A DNA stretch of 64,000 bases from Nitrospira lenta (GTDB taxonomy: Bacteria > Nitrospirota > Nitrospiria > Nitrospirales > Nitrospiraceae): the NCBI GenBank assembly GCA_945865525.1, contig CAMBDY010000001.1, positions 62,001-126,000 on the forward strand, in the 5' to 3' direction. Below the pieces are notes generated by a model, which saw only the letters and a program-made list of their open reading frames with translations, was not told the origin of the DNA and did no database searches. Each line of letters begins with the position of its first letter. Within the stretch, counting starts at the first letter, position 1. The position numbers were made by a program, and so were the translations under genes. This document shows, piece by piece, positions 33,994 to 43,391 of this stretch.

Positions 33994-36687
33994 ATGGGGT
34001 TAAAATCAGTAATTAATTCTGACGTGGAAGTCGCCACGATCGAATTGTCGATCGATGGGAAGACCGTGACCGCCAAGGACAGCGTGTCGCTGTATGACGT
34101 GATCGCGAGCACAGGGAAGATCATTCCGGCCATGTGCTACCACTATACGTTCGATCCCTTCGGGTCCTGCGGCATGTGTTTGGTCATGCAGGAAGGCAAG
34201 AAATCGCCAGTTCGCTCCTGCACCGCCAAGGCGGTGGCTGGCATGGTCGTCAGAACCGAGGGCGAGGACCTCTTCTTGGCCAGGAAGAAAGCGTTAGAGA
34301 AGCATCTCTCGGTCCATCCGCTCGATTGCCCCATCTGCGACGCCGACGGCGATTGTGAACTGCAAGACATGGCGTTCCAGCATGGGGTCACGAACCTGCC
34401 TAACGCGAAACAGAAATTCATTCCGGAAGATACCCGCAGCCCGGTGCTCGACTTCAACATGAACCGCTGCATCGCCTGCGCGGAATGTATCAACGTCTGT
34501 AAGGACGTGCTGATGATTGACGTGCTCCAGTTCATGAAGAAGGACGGGTTCAATCAAGTCGTCCCGAAGGGCGATGTCGCGCTGTCCTGCGAATTCTGCG
34601 GCGACTGCCTCGCAGTTTGCCCGGTCGGCGCCATCACGAATAAGTTTTCCAAGTATCTGTATAAGCCCTGGCAGATGAAAAAGACCACGACGACCTGCAA
34701 CTTTTGCGGGGATGGCTGCCAGATGCATCTTGAGACCAAGGACGCCGAAGTCGTCCGCGTGACGTCGCCTCTGTCCTGGAAGAATAAATGGGGCGACCGG
34801 GCCGACACGGCCAAGGGCCATGGCGGGCTGTGCGTGCGGGGGCGGTTCGGGTTCGAGTACATCGACAGCCAGGCCCGGTTGGTGCAGCCACTTCTCCGCA
34901 AAGGCGATCAGCTCGTCCCAACCCCTTGGCTCGAAGCTATGCATGTTGTGTCTGAGCGATTTGCTGAGATCCAGCACAAGTATGGGTCGGACGCGATTGC
35001 CGGGTTGATTACCGCCCGCTGCACCAATGAGGAGCTGTATCTGTTCCAGAGGCTTATGCGGACCGGGTTCAAGACCAACCAGCTTGACAGTAGCGCGCGC
35101 TATGGACATCTCAATTTCGTTCATGCCTCCCGGCAGGCGTTGGGGATCGGGCGGAGCCCGAATGATTGGGAAGAGCTGACCAAGGCTAAGGCGATTATCC
35201 TGATCGGCTCCAACATTACCGAGACGAATCCGCTCACGGCCGTGCGTATCAAGGAAGCGCTTCGCGTGTACCAGGCGCAAGTGGTCGTGATTGATTCCAC
35301 CGTCACGAACATGGCTCGGCTCGCGTCCCATCCCGTCCTGATTAACCCGGGAACGGAAGGGGTTGTAATCGATGGACTCATTAAGGCCTCACTGGAACTG
35401 GGTTTGATCGACGAGGCGAGCGTCGGAAAGTATCCGCAGGCCTTCGAGGCCCTGAAGGCTGCCGTGAGCCACATTTCATTGGAGCAGGTCGAGGCGCAGA
35501 CCGGCATGTCAGTTGATTCCTTGAGAAGCACCGCAGCGATCTTCGCTGAAGCGCCTCGTTCCATCATCCTCTGCGCCGAGGGGATCGTCCGCCAAGCCAA
35601 TGGCTATCAGAACGTGTTGAAGTTGATCGACCTCGCTTGGATCACCGGCAAGCTGGGGCAGCCTGGCTGCGGGGTGAATACCGTGACGGAAGAGCCGAAC
35701 GAACAGGGCGCCGTGGACATGGGCGTCGCACCGGAATTCCTTCCCGGTCAGGCTTCATTTAACGATCAAGCTGCGCGTGAGCGTTTTGGCAAAGCCTGGA
35801 ATATGTCGCTCCCGGCAGCCAGTTCTGGCGCGAACCTTATGGAGATTCTCAAGCGCTGCAAGAGCGGCGAGATCCGTGCCCTCTATGTGGTCGGAGAAAA
35901 TCCCCTGGCGACCTTGCCTGCCTCGATGGAAGTCCGTGCCGCGCTGGATCAGTTGGAGTTCCTCGTTGTCCAAGATCCGTTTCTGACCGAGACGGCTCAG
36001 ATGGCCCATGCGGTGCTACCTGCCTGCACCTCTGCGGAAAAAGACGGCACTTTCACGAATCTCGAAGGCCGCGTTCTGCGTGTCCGTGAGGCCATGGATC
36101 CGATCGGGGAGAGTTTGCCAGATTGGCACATCATGACGGCCCTAGCCAACGCGCTGGGTTGCGCGTGGACCTATGAATCCTCGAACGATATTCAAGCGGA
36201 AATCATGAAGTTGCTTCCTGGATACTACAACCTCGGGCAGCCCCGCAAAGTCGTGCCGGTGGTGGACCCGTATCTATCCGGCAGCTATGCCTCCGAAGTC
36301 TCGGCGCGCTATCAGGCTTCTGTCTCAGCCCCTAAAGGCCCGCGTCCCTTCACGCTACTGATGGGGCAGGTCCTCTATCACTCAGGCAAGTTGTCCACGG
36401 CTGCGCCAGGCCTTATCAAGATTGCCCCCAATACAGGCCGGCTCAAGATGAATCCACAGGATATGGAACGGCTCGGAGTGAGCGAGGGGGCGAAGGTGCG
36501 TCTCACGTCGGATAGCGGGTCGCTCCAGCTGGCGGTCCAGGCGGATCAGTTCGTTACGATGCAGACCTGTTTCTTCCCAGAGCATTTCAATGAGCCCCCG
36601 GTGAAAGACCTGATGTCGGTCCAGATCGATCCGACGACCGGCGTACCCTCGTTCAAGCAGACCCGTGTGACAATCGAAAAGGCCTAA
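33994..36687 (+). CDS. nuoG: NADH-quinone oxidoreductase subunit G
   Basis: The 897-residue subunit carries the electron entry chain. The N-terminal ferredoxin-like domain has Cys ligands in AMCYHYTFDPFGSCGMC and a later Cys for the 2Fe-2S centre. HPLDCPICDADGDCELQD gives the His/Cys-ligated cluster, and CIACAECINVCK and CEFCGDCLAVCPVGAI bind two 4Fe-4S clusters. CNFCGDGCQMHL plus GGLCVRGRFG is the N7-type site, followed by the molybdopterin-oxidoreductase-like domain and a molydopterin-dinucleotide-binding-type C-terminal domain. With no NuoE/NuoF, the ferredoxin-like domain may receive or donate electrons directly from a soluble carrier. Confidence 0.96.
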   Translation: MGLKSVINSDVEVATIELSIDGKTVTAKDSVSLYDVIASTGKIIPAMCYHYTFDPFGSCGMCLVMQEGKKSPVRSCTAKAVAGMVVRTEGEDLFLARKKALEKHLSVHPLDCPICDADGDCELQDMAFQHGVTNLPNAKQKFIPEDTRSPVLDFNMNRCIACAECINVCKDVLMIDVLQFMKKDGFNQVVPKGDVALSCEFCGDCLAVCPVGAITNKFSKYLYKPWQMKKTTTTCNFCGDGCQMHLETKDAEVVRVTSPLSWKNKWGDRADTAKGHGGLCVRGRFGFEYIDSQARLVQPLLRKGDQLVPTPWLEAMHVVSERFAEIQHKYGSDAIAGLITARCTNEELYLFQRLMRTGFKTNQLDSSARYGHLNFVHASRQALGIGRSPNDWEELTKAKAIILIGSNITETNPLTAVRIKEALRVYQAQVVVIDSTVTNMARLASHPVLINPGTEGVVIDGLIKASLELGLIDEASVGKYPQAFEALKAAVSHISLEQVEAQTGMSVDSLRSTAAIFAEAPRSIILCAEGIVRQANGYQNVLKLIDLAWITGKLGQPGCGVNTVTEEPNEQGAVDMGVAPEFLPGQASFNDQAARERFGKAWNMSLPAASSGANLMEILKRCKSGEIRALYVVGENPLATLPASMEVRAALDQLEFLVVQDPFLTETAQMAHAVLPACTSAEKDGTFTNLEGRVLRVREAMDPIGESLPDWHIMTALANALGCAWTYESSNDIQAEIMKLLPGYYNLGQPRKVVPVVDPYLSGSYASEVSARYQASVSAPKGPRPFTLLMGQVLYHSGKLSTAAPGLIKIAPNTGRLKMNPQDMERLGVSEGAKVRLTSDSGSLQLAVQADQFVTMQTCFFPEHFNEPPVKDLMSVQIDPTTGVPSFKQTRVTIEKA

Positions 36688-36706
36688 GGGGAAACCGGAG
36701 TCGCCC

Positions 36707-37294
36707 ATGCGTATCGCTGTACTAATCAAAAAAATTCTCCAGGCTGCCCTGTTCTATGAGATTTGGGACGCGATGAAGGTCACGTTCAAGCACATGTTTC
36801 ACAAGCCCATCACCTTCCAGTATCCACGGGAGCAGCGGATCCTTCCTGATACGCACCGAGGGGCGCTGGCCTTGCTACGTTACGACGATCATCAGGAGCG
36901 CTGTGTCGGTTGCGACCTCTGCGAAGCTGCCTGTCCCTCCCGCTGTATCAAGGTCATCAGTGCGGAAGATGTGACGCGTCCGCTACAGCGGTTCGCGAGC
37001 GAATTCTATATCGATATTACAAAATGTGTATTTTGTGGCTATTGCGTTGAGGCCTGTCCCGTCAATGCCCTGGCGATGACGAAGATGTATGAGTTTTCAA
37101 CACACGACAAACGCACCTTGCTGTTCGACAAGAAGCGGTTGTACGACATCGGCGAGCGTCATCTCGACGATGCAAAAAAATACTTGTACGCACATAATCA
37201 GGAAAAGAATGTTGAGGAAAGCCGGGAGTATCGGTATTACTTCCCGCAATCGGTACTGAAGCCGACTCAACCACCACCGAAGCATCTGGGCTGA
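36707..37294 (+). CDS. nuoI: NADH-quinone oxidoreductase subunit I
   Basis: The 195-residue subunit binds clusters N6a and N6b between NuoG and NuoB. Two 4Fe-4S motifs are complete: Cys66, 69, 72, 76 and Cys107, 110, 113, 117. An N-terminal amphipathic segment anchors it to the membrane arm. It begins only 19 bp after nuoG, the position where nuoH normally lies, so there is no room for a hidden nuoH. Confidence 0.97.
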   Translation: MRIAVLIKKILQAALFYEIWDAMKVTFKHMFHKPITFQYPREQRILPDTHRGALALLRYDDHQERCVGCDLCEAACPSRCIKVISAEDVTRPLQRFASEFYIDITKCVFCGYCVEACPVNALAMTKMYEFSTHDKRTLLFDKKRLYDIGERHLDDAKKYLYAHNQEKNVEESREYRYYFPQSVLKPTQPPPKHLG

Positions 37295-37302
37295 GTCGAT
37301 TC

Positions 37303-37824
37303 ATGGGCGTGGTCTTTTTTACGTATTTTGCATTGGCCAGCATCGTGGCAGGCGTCATGACGGTTGCGCTCAAGCACCCGGTCCATTGCGGCCTGGCGCT
37401 TTTGGCTCTATTACTCCATGTCTCCGGCCTCTTCATCCTCCTCAACGCTGAGTTCCTCTGGGCCGTGCAGGTCATTGTCTATGCCGGCGCCATCCTCGTT
37501 CTCTACCTCTTCGTGCTCATGCTGTTGAATTTGAAAACCGACGACCGGTATTTTCACTCCTCCTACCGGTATTTTCTGATGCCCGGCGCCATCGGATCGG
37601 CCTATCTCTTATTCCTCCTGCTTCGCTCGCCCTTCAAGGGAGCTATGGGCGACGCCCCCACGGTGGCGGTCCTCCAGGACGGCGATACCTACGCAGTCGG
37701 TATCAAGATGTTTAGCGATTATCTGTTGCAGTTCGAAATTGTCGGGGTGTTCCTGTTGGGTGCTATTATCGGCGCGATCGTGCTGGCGAAAACGCCGAAG
37801 TCGATTGTCGGTCAGCATGATTGA
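37303..37824 (+). CDS. nuoJ: NADH-quinone oxidoreductase subunit J
   Basis: A 173-residue membrane subunit with five helices. The conserved TM3 segment VQVIVYAGAILVLYLFVLML, with the pi-bulge region, is present. It lies 8 bp after nuoI and 33 bp before nuoK. Confidence 0.96.
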   Translation: MGVVFFTYFALASIVAGVMTVALKHPVHCGLALLALLLHVSGLFILLNAEFLWAVQVIVYAGAILVLYLFVLMLLNLKTDDRYFHSSYRYFLMPGAIGSAYLLFLLLRSPFKGAMGDAPTVAVLQDGDTYAVGIKMFSDYLLQFEIVGVFLLGAIIGAIVLAKTPKSIVGQHD

Positions 37825-37857
37825 TAATGGGTTTAGCTAGTTGAGTTCACGAGGTCT

Positions 37858-38160
37858 ATGGTTCCTTTAAGCGCATATGTCGCCGTCAGCGCCATTCTCT
37901 TTCTCACTGGCCTGCTCGGTGTGTTGATCCGGCGGAATTTCATCATCGTGTTGATGTCCGTCGAGATCATGTTGAATGCGGCCAATATCAATCTCGTTGC
38001 CTTTTCTTACTACCTGGAGTCGATGGCGGGCCAGCTGGTGGCCCTCTTTATCATTGCCATTGCAGCAGGGGAAGCCGCGATTGGGTTAGCCATTATCATT
38101 GTCGTGTTCCGTGGCAAGATTTCCACAAACGTGGACGAGATGAATCTTTTGAAGTGGTAA
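37858..38160 (+). CDS. nuoK: NADH-quinone oxidoreductase subunit K
   Basis: This 100-residue, three-helix subunit belongs to the MrpC family. The two conserved membrane glutamates of the E-channel are present, in [16 protein letters not shown] and in the [11 protein letters not shown] segment. It ends 1 bp before the nuoL start codon GTG 38162. Confidence 0.97.
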   Translation: MVPLSAYVAVSAILFLTGLLGVLIRRNFIIVLMSVEIMLNAANINLVAFSYYLESMAGQLVALFIIAIAAGEAAIGLAIIIVVFRGKISTNVDEMNLLKW

Positions 38161-38161
38161 C

Positions 38162-40126
38162 GTGACAGATCTATTGATCCAGCTGATTCCGGTGTTCCCT
38201 TTGCTGGCCGTGCTCCTGAACGGGCTCGTGGGCAAGCGCTATTCCCATGAGATCGCCCATCGTCTAGCCTGCGGATCGGTAGGCCTATCCTTTCTCTGCA
38301 CGCTCGTCGTCTTCGCCGACGTCGTCCAGACCGGTGCCGCGCATGAAGTCGTCGCCTACCGATGGATTTTCGGTGGCGATCTGACGATTAATCTGGCGTA
38401 CCTTGTCGATCCGCTCACCTGTATCATGTTGCTGGTGGTGACGGGCGTCGGGTTCCTGATCCATATCTACTCCGTCGGCTACATGCATGGGGAGGCGGGA
38501 TTCACCCGGTTCTTCACGTACATGAACCTTTTCATGGTCTCCATGCTGCTCCTTGTTATGGGGAGCAACTACCTCGTCCTCTTTATCGGATGGGAAGGGG
38601 TGGGGCTCTGCTCCTATCTCTTGATCGGCTACTATTACGACAAGGTCTCTGCCGCGAAAGCCGCCTCGAAAGCCTTCGTCGTGAACCGCATTGGTGATGC
38701 GGGCTTCCTCTTGGCCATCTTCCTGATCTTTATCAATTTCAAGACGCTCGATTATACGAAGGTGTTTGCCCAGGTCGGGCAGCTCTCTCCGGATATGGCC
38801 ACGGCGATCGCGCTCTGTTTGCTTGTCGGTGCGATCGGCAAATCCGCACAGCTCCCGCTCTATACCTGGCTGCCGGATGCGATGGAGGGCCCGACCCCTG
38901 TCAGCGCCCTCATCCATGCTGCGACGATGGTGACAGCTGGGGTTTACATGATCGTGCGGAACCATGCCATTTTTGATCTGTCGCCCACGGCCATGACAAT
39001 CGTCGGGGTCATCGGCGGTCTCACGGCGCTTTTTGCCGCGACCATCGGCCTGGTGCAAACGGATATCAAGCGCGTTCTGGCCTACTCGACGGTGAGCCAG
39101 CTCGGCTATATGTTCCTGGGCTGTGGGATCGGGGCCTATACGGCAGCCGTGTTTCACCTCATGACCCATGCCTTCTTCAAGGCCCTTTTGTTTCTCTCGG
39201 CTGGATCGGTAATCCACGCCCTCTCGGGCGAGCAGGACATCAGAAAGATGGGCGGCCTCAACGCCAAGATCCCCTGGACCTATCGTCTGTTCCTGATCGG
39301 TACGATCGCGATCGCGGGCATTCCTCCCTTGGCGGGGTTCTGGAGTAAAGATGAAATTCTAGCCCATGCTTTTACGCACGAGCATTATCTGTTGTATGGC
39401 ATGGCTGCCATCGGTGCCTTGCTGACGTCCTTCTATATGTTTCGCCTGACCTATCTGACGTTTTACGGTACGTCACGCATGGATCAGCACACGGCGGAGC
39501 ATGTCCATGAATCCCCGATGGTGATGGTTGGCCCGCTGATGGCGTTGGGCGTGCTATCCATTTTCGGAGGGCTTCTGGGCTTTCCTCCTGAGCATGGCTG
39601 GCTCCATGGATTTCTGATGCCAGTTGCGGGATCGGGGACCGAACATGCCGCGAGTACCGATCTGGTCCTCACGCTCATGATGGTGGCCACAGGGATCGCG
39701 CTGCTCGGCTGGGGCATCGCGCATTATTTTTACAGCGTGAACCTTGCGGCACCGGACCGGCTGGCAGCTAAGTTTCAGGCTGCCTATCAGACAGTACTCG
39801 ACAAGTACTATGTCGATGAGCTCTACGACCGGCTCTTTGTGGAGCCGACCAAAAAACTGGGAGCGCTGCTCGATTGGTTCGACCGCACTGTCATCGATGG
39901 CCTCGTCCGCGGGGTAGCCCAGATGGCGGAATTAGGCGCGGCTGGGTCGACCTGGGTGGAGAAGTATGTGGTCTACAGCGGCCTCAACGTGATTGGATAC
40001 GGCAATCATCTCGTCGCCAGACAATGGCGGCAGCTGCAAAGCGGGATGGTGCATCATTATGCCGCTATCTTGGTGGCGGGCCTGTTCCTGTTAGCGGTGA
40101 TTATTCAGCTGATCATGCAACTGTAA
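38162..40126 (+). CDS. nuoL: NADH-quinone oxidoreductase subunit L, with extended lateral helix
   Basis: The 654-residue distal antiporter-like subunit begins at GTG 38162. The TM5 glutamate (FIGWEGVGLCSYLLIG), the TM7 lysine (GKSAQLPLYTWLPDAMEGP) and the TM8 HAATMVTAGVYM region are intact, so proton pumping residues are kept. After the antiporter core, the region from ELYDRLFVEPT to VHHY contains about 70 residues. I count about 41 in E. coli NuoL and estimate about 44 in typical homologues. The lateral helix therefore seems longer by about 26-29 residues, which would let it span an additional NuoM. Confidence 0.95.
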   Translation: MTDLLIQLIPVFPLLAVLLNGLVGKRYSHEIAHRLACGSVGLSFLCTLVVFADVVQTGAAHEVVAYRWIFGGDLTINLAYLVDPLTCIMLLVVTGVGFLIHIYSVGYMHGEAGFTRFFTYMNLFMVSMLLLVMGSNYLVLFIGWEGVGLCSYLLIGYYYDKVSAAKAASKAFVVNRIGDAGFLLAIFLIFINFKTLDYTKVFAQVGQLSPDMATAIALCLLVGAIGKSAQLPLYTWLPDAMEGPTPVSALIHAATMVTAGVYMIVRNHAIFDLSPTAMTIVGVIGGLTALFAATIGLVQTDIKRVLAYSTVSQLGYMFLGCGIGAYTAAVFHLMTHAFFKALLFLSAGSVIHALSGEQDIRKMGGLNAKIPWTYRLFLIGTIAIAGIPPLAGFWSKDEILAHAFTHEHYLLYGMAAIGALLTSFYMFRLTYLTFYGTSRMDQHTAEHVHESPMVMVGPLMALGVLSIFGGLLGFPPEHGWLHGFLMPVAGSGTEHAASTDLVLTLMMVATGIALLGWGIAHYFYSVNLAAPDRLAAKFQAAYQTVLDKYYVDELYDRLFVEPTKKLGALLDWFDRTVIDGLVRGVAQMAELGAAGSTWVEKYVVYSGLNVIGYGNHLVARQWRQLQSGMVHHYAAILVAGLFLLAVIIQLIMQL

Positions 40127-40135
40127 GCACACTGT

Positions 40136-41695
40136 ATGTTAGAAGAACTGGCTTCAACATTTCCTATTCTGACCTGTATCCTCTTCTTCCCTCTCGTCGG
40201 GGCGATGCTCTTGTGGCTGCTCAAGGACGAGGACACGGTTCGGGCCTCCACCTTGACGATCGCGTTGGTAGAGTTGGCCCTCTCCGTGTTCGTGTTGTTT
40301 CGGTTTCTTCCCGATTCTGCGGCGATGCAGTTTGCGGAACATGTGCCGTGGATGCCTGCCCTCGGGGTGAGCTATCACCTCGCGGTCGACGGGATCAGCG
40401 TGTTGTTCGTCGGGCTCACGGCCTTCCTCACGGTCCTAATCGTCATCTATTCCTGGGACACGATTCGCCATCAAGTGAAGCTCTACATGATGGTTCTGCT
40501 CGCCCTCGAAACGACGACGATGGGGGTCTTCCTTTCCATCGACTTGATCCTCTTCTTCGTTTTCTGGGAATTGATGCTCATCCCTAGCTACTTCTTGATC
40601 AAGCTCTGGGGTGGAGGCGCAGAGCGGCACTACGCGGCGTTGAAATATGTGCTCTATACCCTGCTCGGCAGCGTGTTCATGCTGGTCGGCATCGCTCTCC
40701 TGGACCTTAATTACCACCAGTGGGCGACGTGGCACCATATGGATTTGACCTATTCCTTCGATTTGCTGGAGCTACTTGCCGTGCCGATTCCCCTTAGCCA
40801 GCAGATCCTCATCTTCTGGCTCCTGTTCCTTGGCTTTGCGTTCAAGGCCCCGTTGTTTCCGTTCCATACCTGGCTCCCAGATGCTCTTTTGGAGGGACCG
40901 ATCGGCATGGCGGTCGTGCTGGCAGGGCTCAAGCTCGGGACCTTCGGCTTCATTCGCTTTAGCATTCCCTTGCTGCCGGATGCTTCGAAGAGTCAAACCG
41001 TCGTGACGGTCATCATGGTGCTAGGCTTGTTGGCCATTCTGTACGGGGCCATCATGGCGCTGATCCAGTCGGATTTCCGTCGACTCCTGGCCTTCAGTAG
41101 CATCAGCCACCTTGGATTCGTCGTGATCGGCCTCTTTGCTCTAAATTATCAGGGGCTCCAGGGCAGCTTGCTCACCATGATCAATTTGGGGTTCAGCACG
41201 GCCGGCCTCTTCTTTATCGCGGGCTTTCTCTATTCACGGCAGCAGAGCACTGAGTTGAACGTCTTCGGCGGCATGGCCAAGCAGACTCCCTTGCTCGCCA
41301 GCTTTTTCTTATTGATTGGACTGGCCTCGATCGGTCTGCCAGGCACCAACGGCTTTGTTGGAGAATTCCTGATCCTTTTGGGCGCCTTCAAGGCCAATTG
41401 GTTGTATGGCGGGATCGCAGTCACCGGCGTGATCTTTAGCGCAGCCTATTTTTTCTGGTACTACGAGCGAGCGATGCTGGGACCGGTCAGTAAGGCGGTG
41501 AAGGATTCCCTTCTCGATCTGCATCCGCGCGAAATGATTATCGCCTCGGCCCTGTCGGTTATGATTCTTTGGATTGGACTCTATCCCGCTCCCTTTTTGA
41601 GAATGATGAACGGGTCGGTGCAGGCGCTCGCCGATCGAGTAGACCGTGGCGCTATGCTGCCACTCGAGTTCAAGCCTCAGATAAGGGTGGATTGA
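40136..41695 (+). CDS. nuoM: NADH-quinone oxidoreductase subunit M, first copy
   Basis: The 519-residue antiporter-like subunit keeps the TM5 glutamate Glu145 (FVFWELMLIPSYF) and the TM7 lysine region FKAPLFPFHTWLPDA. At the TM8 position the text reads VVLAGLKLGTFGFIRF, two residues shorter than the usual LAGVLLKLGxYGxxRF, but the Lys remains. It is followed 4 bp later by a second, clearly different NuoM, so the two are old paralogues and not a recent duplication. Confidence 0.95.
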   Translation: MLEELASTFPILTCILFFPLVGAMLLWLLKDEDTVRASTLTIALVELALSVFVLFRFLPDSAAMQFAEHVPWMPALGVSYHLAVDGISVLFVGLTAFLTVLIVIYSWDTIRHQVKLYMMVLLALETTTMGVFLSIDLILFFVFWELMLIPSYFLIKLWGGGAERHYAALKYVLYTLLGSVFMLVGIALLDLNYHQWATWHHMDLTYSFDLLELLAVPIPLSQQILIFWLLFLGFAFKAPLFPFHTWLPDALLEGPIGMAVVLAGLKLGTFGFIRFSIPLLPDASKSQTVVTVIMVLGLLAILYGAIMALIQSDFRRLLAFSSISHLGFVVIGLFALNYQGLQGSLLTMINLGFSTAGLFFIAGFLYSRQQSTELNVFGGMAKQTPLLASFFLLIGLASIGLPGTNGFVGEFLILLGAFKANWLYGGIAVTGVIFSAAYFFWYYERAMLGPVSKAVKDSLLDLHPREMIIASALSVMILWIGLYPAPFLRMMNGSVQALADRVDRGAMLPLEFKPQIRVD

Positions 41696-41699
41696 TCTG

Positions 41700-43391
41700 A
41701 TGAGTGATTACGCACTGCTCTATATTCTCTTTGCGCCTTTCCTTGGGGCCATCGCGCTGATCTTCGTCTCCAACCGGGAGCTGATGCTCGTGCGGGGTAT
41801 CGCCGCTGGGTCGGCTTTTGTCTCCCTGCTGTCGTCGCTCTACTTGTTCTATGCCTACGACTATGTGAAGGGCGGCTTCCAGTTCGTTCAGAAGTTCGAA
41901 TGGTCGCATCAGTTAGGGATCTCGCTCCACCTTGGGGTGGATGGCATCGGTACACCGCTGGTGTTGGCCTCCAGTATTTTGCTGTTTGCCGGCATTTTCG
42001 TCTCCTGGCACATCAAAGACCGGACGAAAGAATTCTATATCTGGCTGCTCATCCTCGCCGCCGCTACGATCGGCGTCTTCATGTCGCTGGATCTGTTCTT
42101 CCTCTATTTCTTTTACGAGATGTCCGTGATCCCCATGTATCTCTTGCTGGGCATGTGGGGCAGCCATACGAAGAAGTACAACGAGATGACGGATCCGGAA
42201 GGATTGAAGCTGCGGGACTCGGTTGGGTTCATCTACAATTTTGGCTCCAACAGTAAAGAATATGCCGCGATGAAGCTGGTGCTCTTCCTTTCCGCCTTTG
42301 CCGTCGCGGCCTTGATGGGCATTCTGTTGATTTATAAATATGCGGGGCTCAACACCTTCGATATTCTAGTGTTGCGCGAACATGCCAACTTGATGCACAT
42401 CCCAGTTCTGGGCACGACGCTGGACAAGATCATCTGGCTGCTGATCTTCTTCGGGTTTGCCTCGATTGCACCCCTCTGGCCACTGCATTCCTGGTCGCCT
42501 GTGGGCCACGCCGCCGCTCCGGCCGCCACGAGCATGTTACACGCGGGCGTGCTGATGAAGCTCGGTCACTTCTCCATCATCCGGGTGGCCTTCGAAATCC
42601 TGCCGGAGACGACCCGAGAACTCATGCCCATCGCAGCCGTGCTCTGCATGTTTAGCATCGTCTATGGCGGGTTCGTGGCCTATTACGCTAAAGATACGAA
42701 GTATGTCATCGGCTATTCCAGTTCAAGTCACATGGGCTATGTCTTCCTCGGCATGGCGGCGCTGGACTACATCAGCTTGACGGGTGCTGTGATGTACATG
42801 TTCGCCCATGCTATGGCCACGGGGATGCTCTTTGCCATGGCAGGCTGGGTATATGACCAGACCCATACCCGCGATATTCCTTCGCTCGGCGGGCTCGCGA
42901 ACCGCATGCCGTTTATTTCCGGTTGTTTCGTGATTGGCTGTATGGCCTCAATCGGTGTCCCAGGCACGATCAATTTCATTGCTGAGGTCATGATTATTGT
43001 TGGCAGTTGGGAGAAGTATCCCTTCCAAGTCATTGTTGCGGTGGTTGGGATCGTATTGACCTTGGCCTACCTGTTCAAGATGATGCGGGGAATTTTCTAC
43101 GGACCAATGAGCCCGAACTATAGTCACGCGCATGACGCCGTGTCCGCGGTGGATCGTTTGCCGCTCCTGATCATGATCACCGTCAGCATCGGATTCTTTT
43201 TCTTTCCCATGCATCTCTATAACGTGGTGCGATCAGGCGTAGACCCTTTGATTGCCAAGATCACCCGTGTTGTACCACTTGCCGATGCGGGCGCAGGCCA
43301 AAGGCTGGAGGTGCGAGGCGATGGAGGTGTGCCTCTTGCTGATTTCCCCGTGCCCATCACCGCTAGCCCTGTGAGCGGAGGCCAGCCATGA
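41700..43391 (+). CDS. NADH-quinone oxidoreductase subunit M, second divergent copy
   Basis: This 563-residue NuoM paralogue adds an antiporter-like module. The TM5 glutamate Glu140 (LYFFYEMSVIPMYLLLGMWG) is present. Between that helix and the next (EYAAMKL), about 27 extra residues (about 157-186) form an inserted hydrophilic loop not found in the first copy. In TM7 the usual HTWLPDAHTEAP reads HSWSPVGHAAAP, while HAGVLMKLGHF keeps the TM8 Lys. The C-terminus has a long hydrophilic tail (from about 525). It overlaps nuoN by 4 bp. Confidence 0.92.
   Translation: MSDYALLYILFAPFLGAIALIFVSNRELMLVRGIAAGSAFVSLLSSLYLFYAYDYVKGGFQFVQKFEWSHQLGISLHLGVDGIGTPLVLASSILLFAGIFVSWHIKDRTKEFYIWLLILAAATIGVFMSLDLFFLYFFYEMSVIPMYLLLGMWGSHTKKYNEMTDPEGLKLRDSVGFIYNFGSNSKEYAAMKLVLFLSAFAVAALMGILLIYKYAGLNTFDILVLREHANLMHIPVLGTTLDKIIWLLIFFGFASIAPLWPLHSWSPVGHAAAPAATSMLHAGVLMKLGHFSIIRVAFEILPETTRELMPIAAVLCMFSIVYGGFVAYYAKDTKYVIGYSSSSHMGYVFLGMAALDYISLTGAVMYMFAHAMATGMLFAMAGWVYDQTHTRDIPSLGGLANRMPFISGCFVIGCMASIGVPGTINFIAEVMIIVGSWEKYPFQVIVAVVGIVLTLAYLFKMMRGIFYGPMSPNYSHAHDAVSAVDRLPLLIMITVSIGFFFFPMHLYNVVRSGVDPLIAKITRVVPLADAGAGQRLEVRGDGGVPLADFPVPITASPVSGGQP

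Noticed and set aside
34294-35331. Long minus-strand open frame of 345 codons inside nuoG
   Set aside because: It lies wholly antisense to a clearly recognised gene, has an Arg/His/Asp-rich composition typical of antisense frames in GC-rich DNA, and matches no family.
38285-39217. Minus-strand open frame of 310 codons inside nuoL
   Set aside because: Antisense to intact nuoL; its His/Glu/Arg-rich text mirrors hydrophobic codons of the membrane protein.
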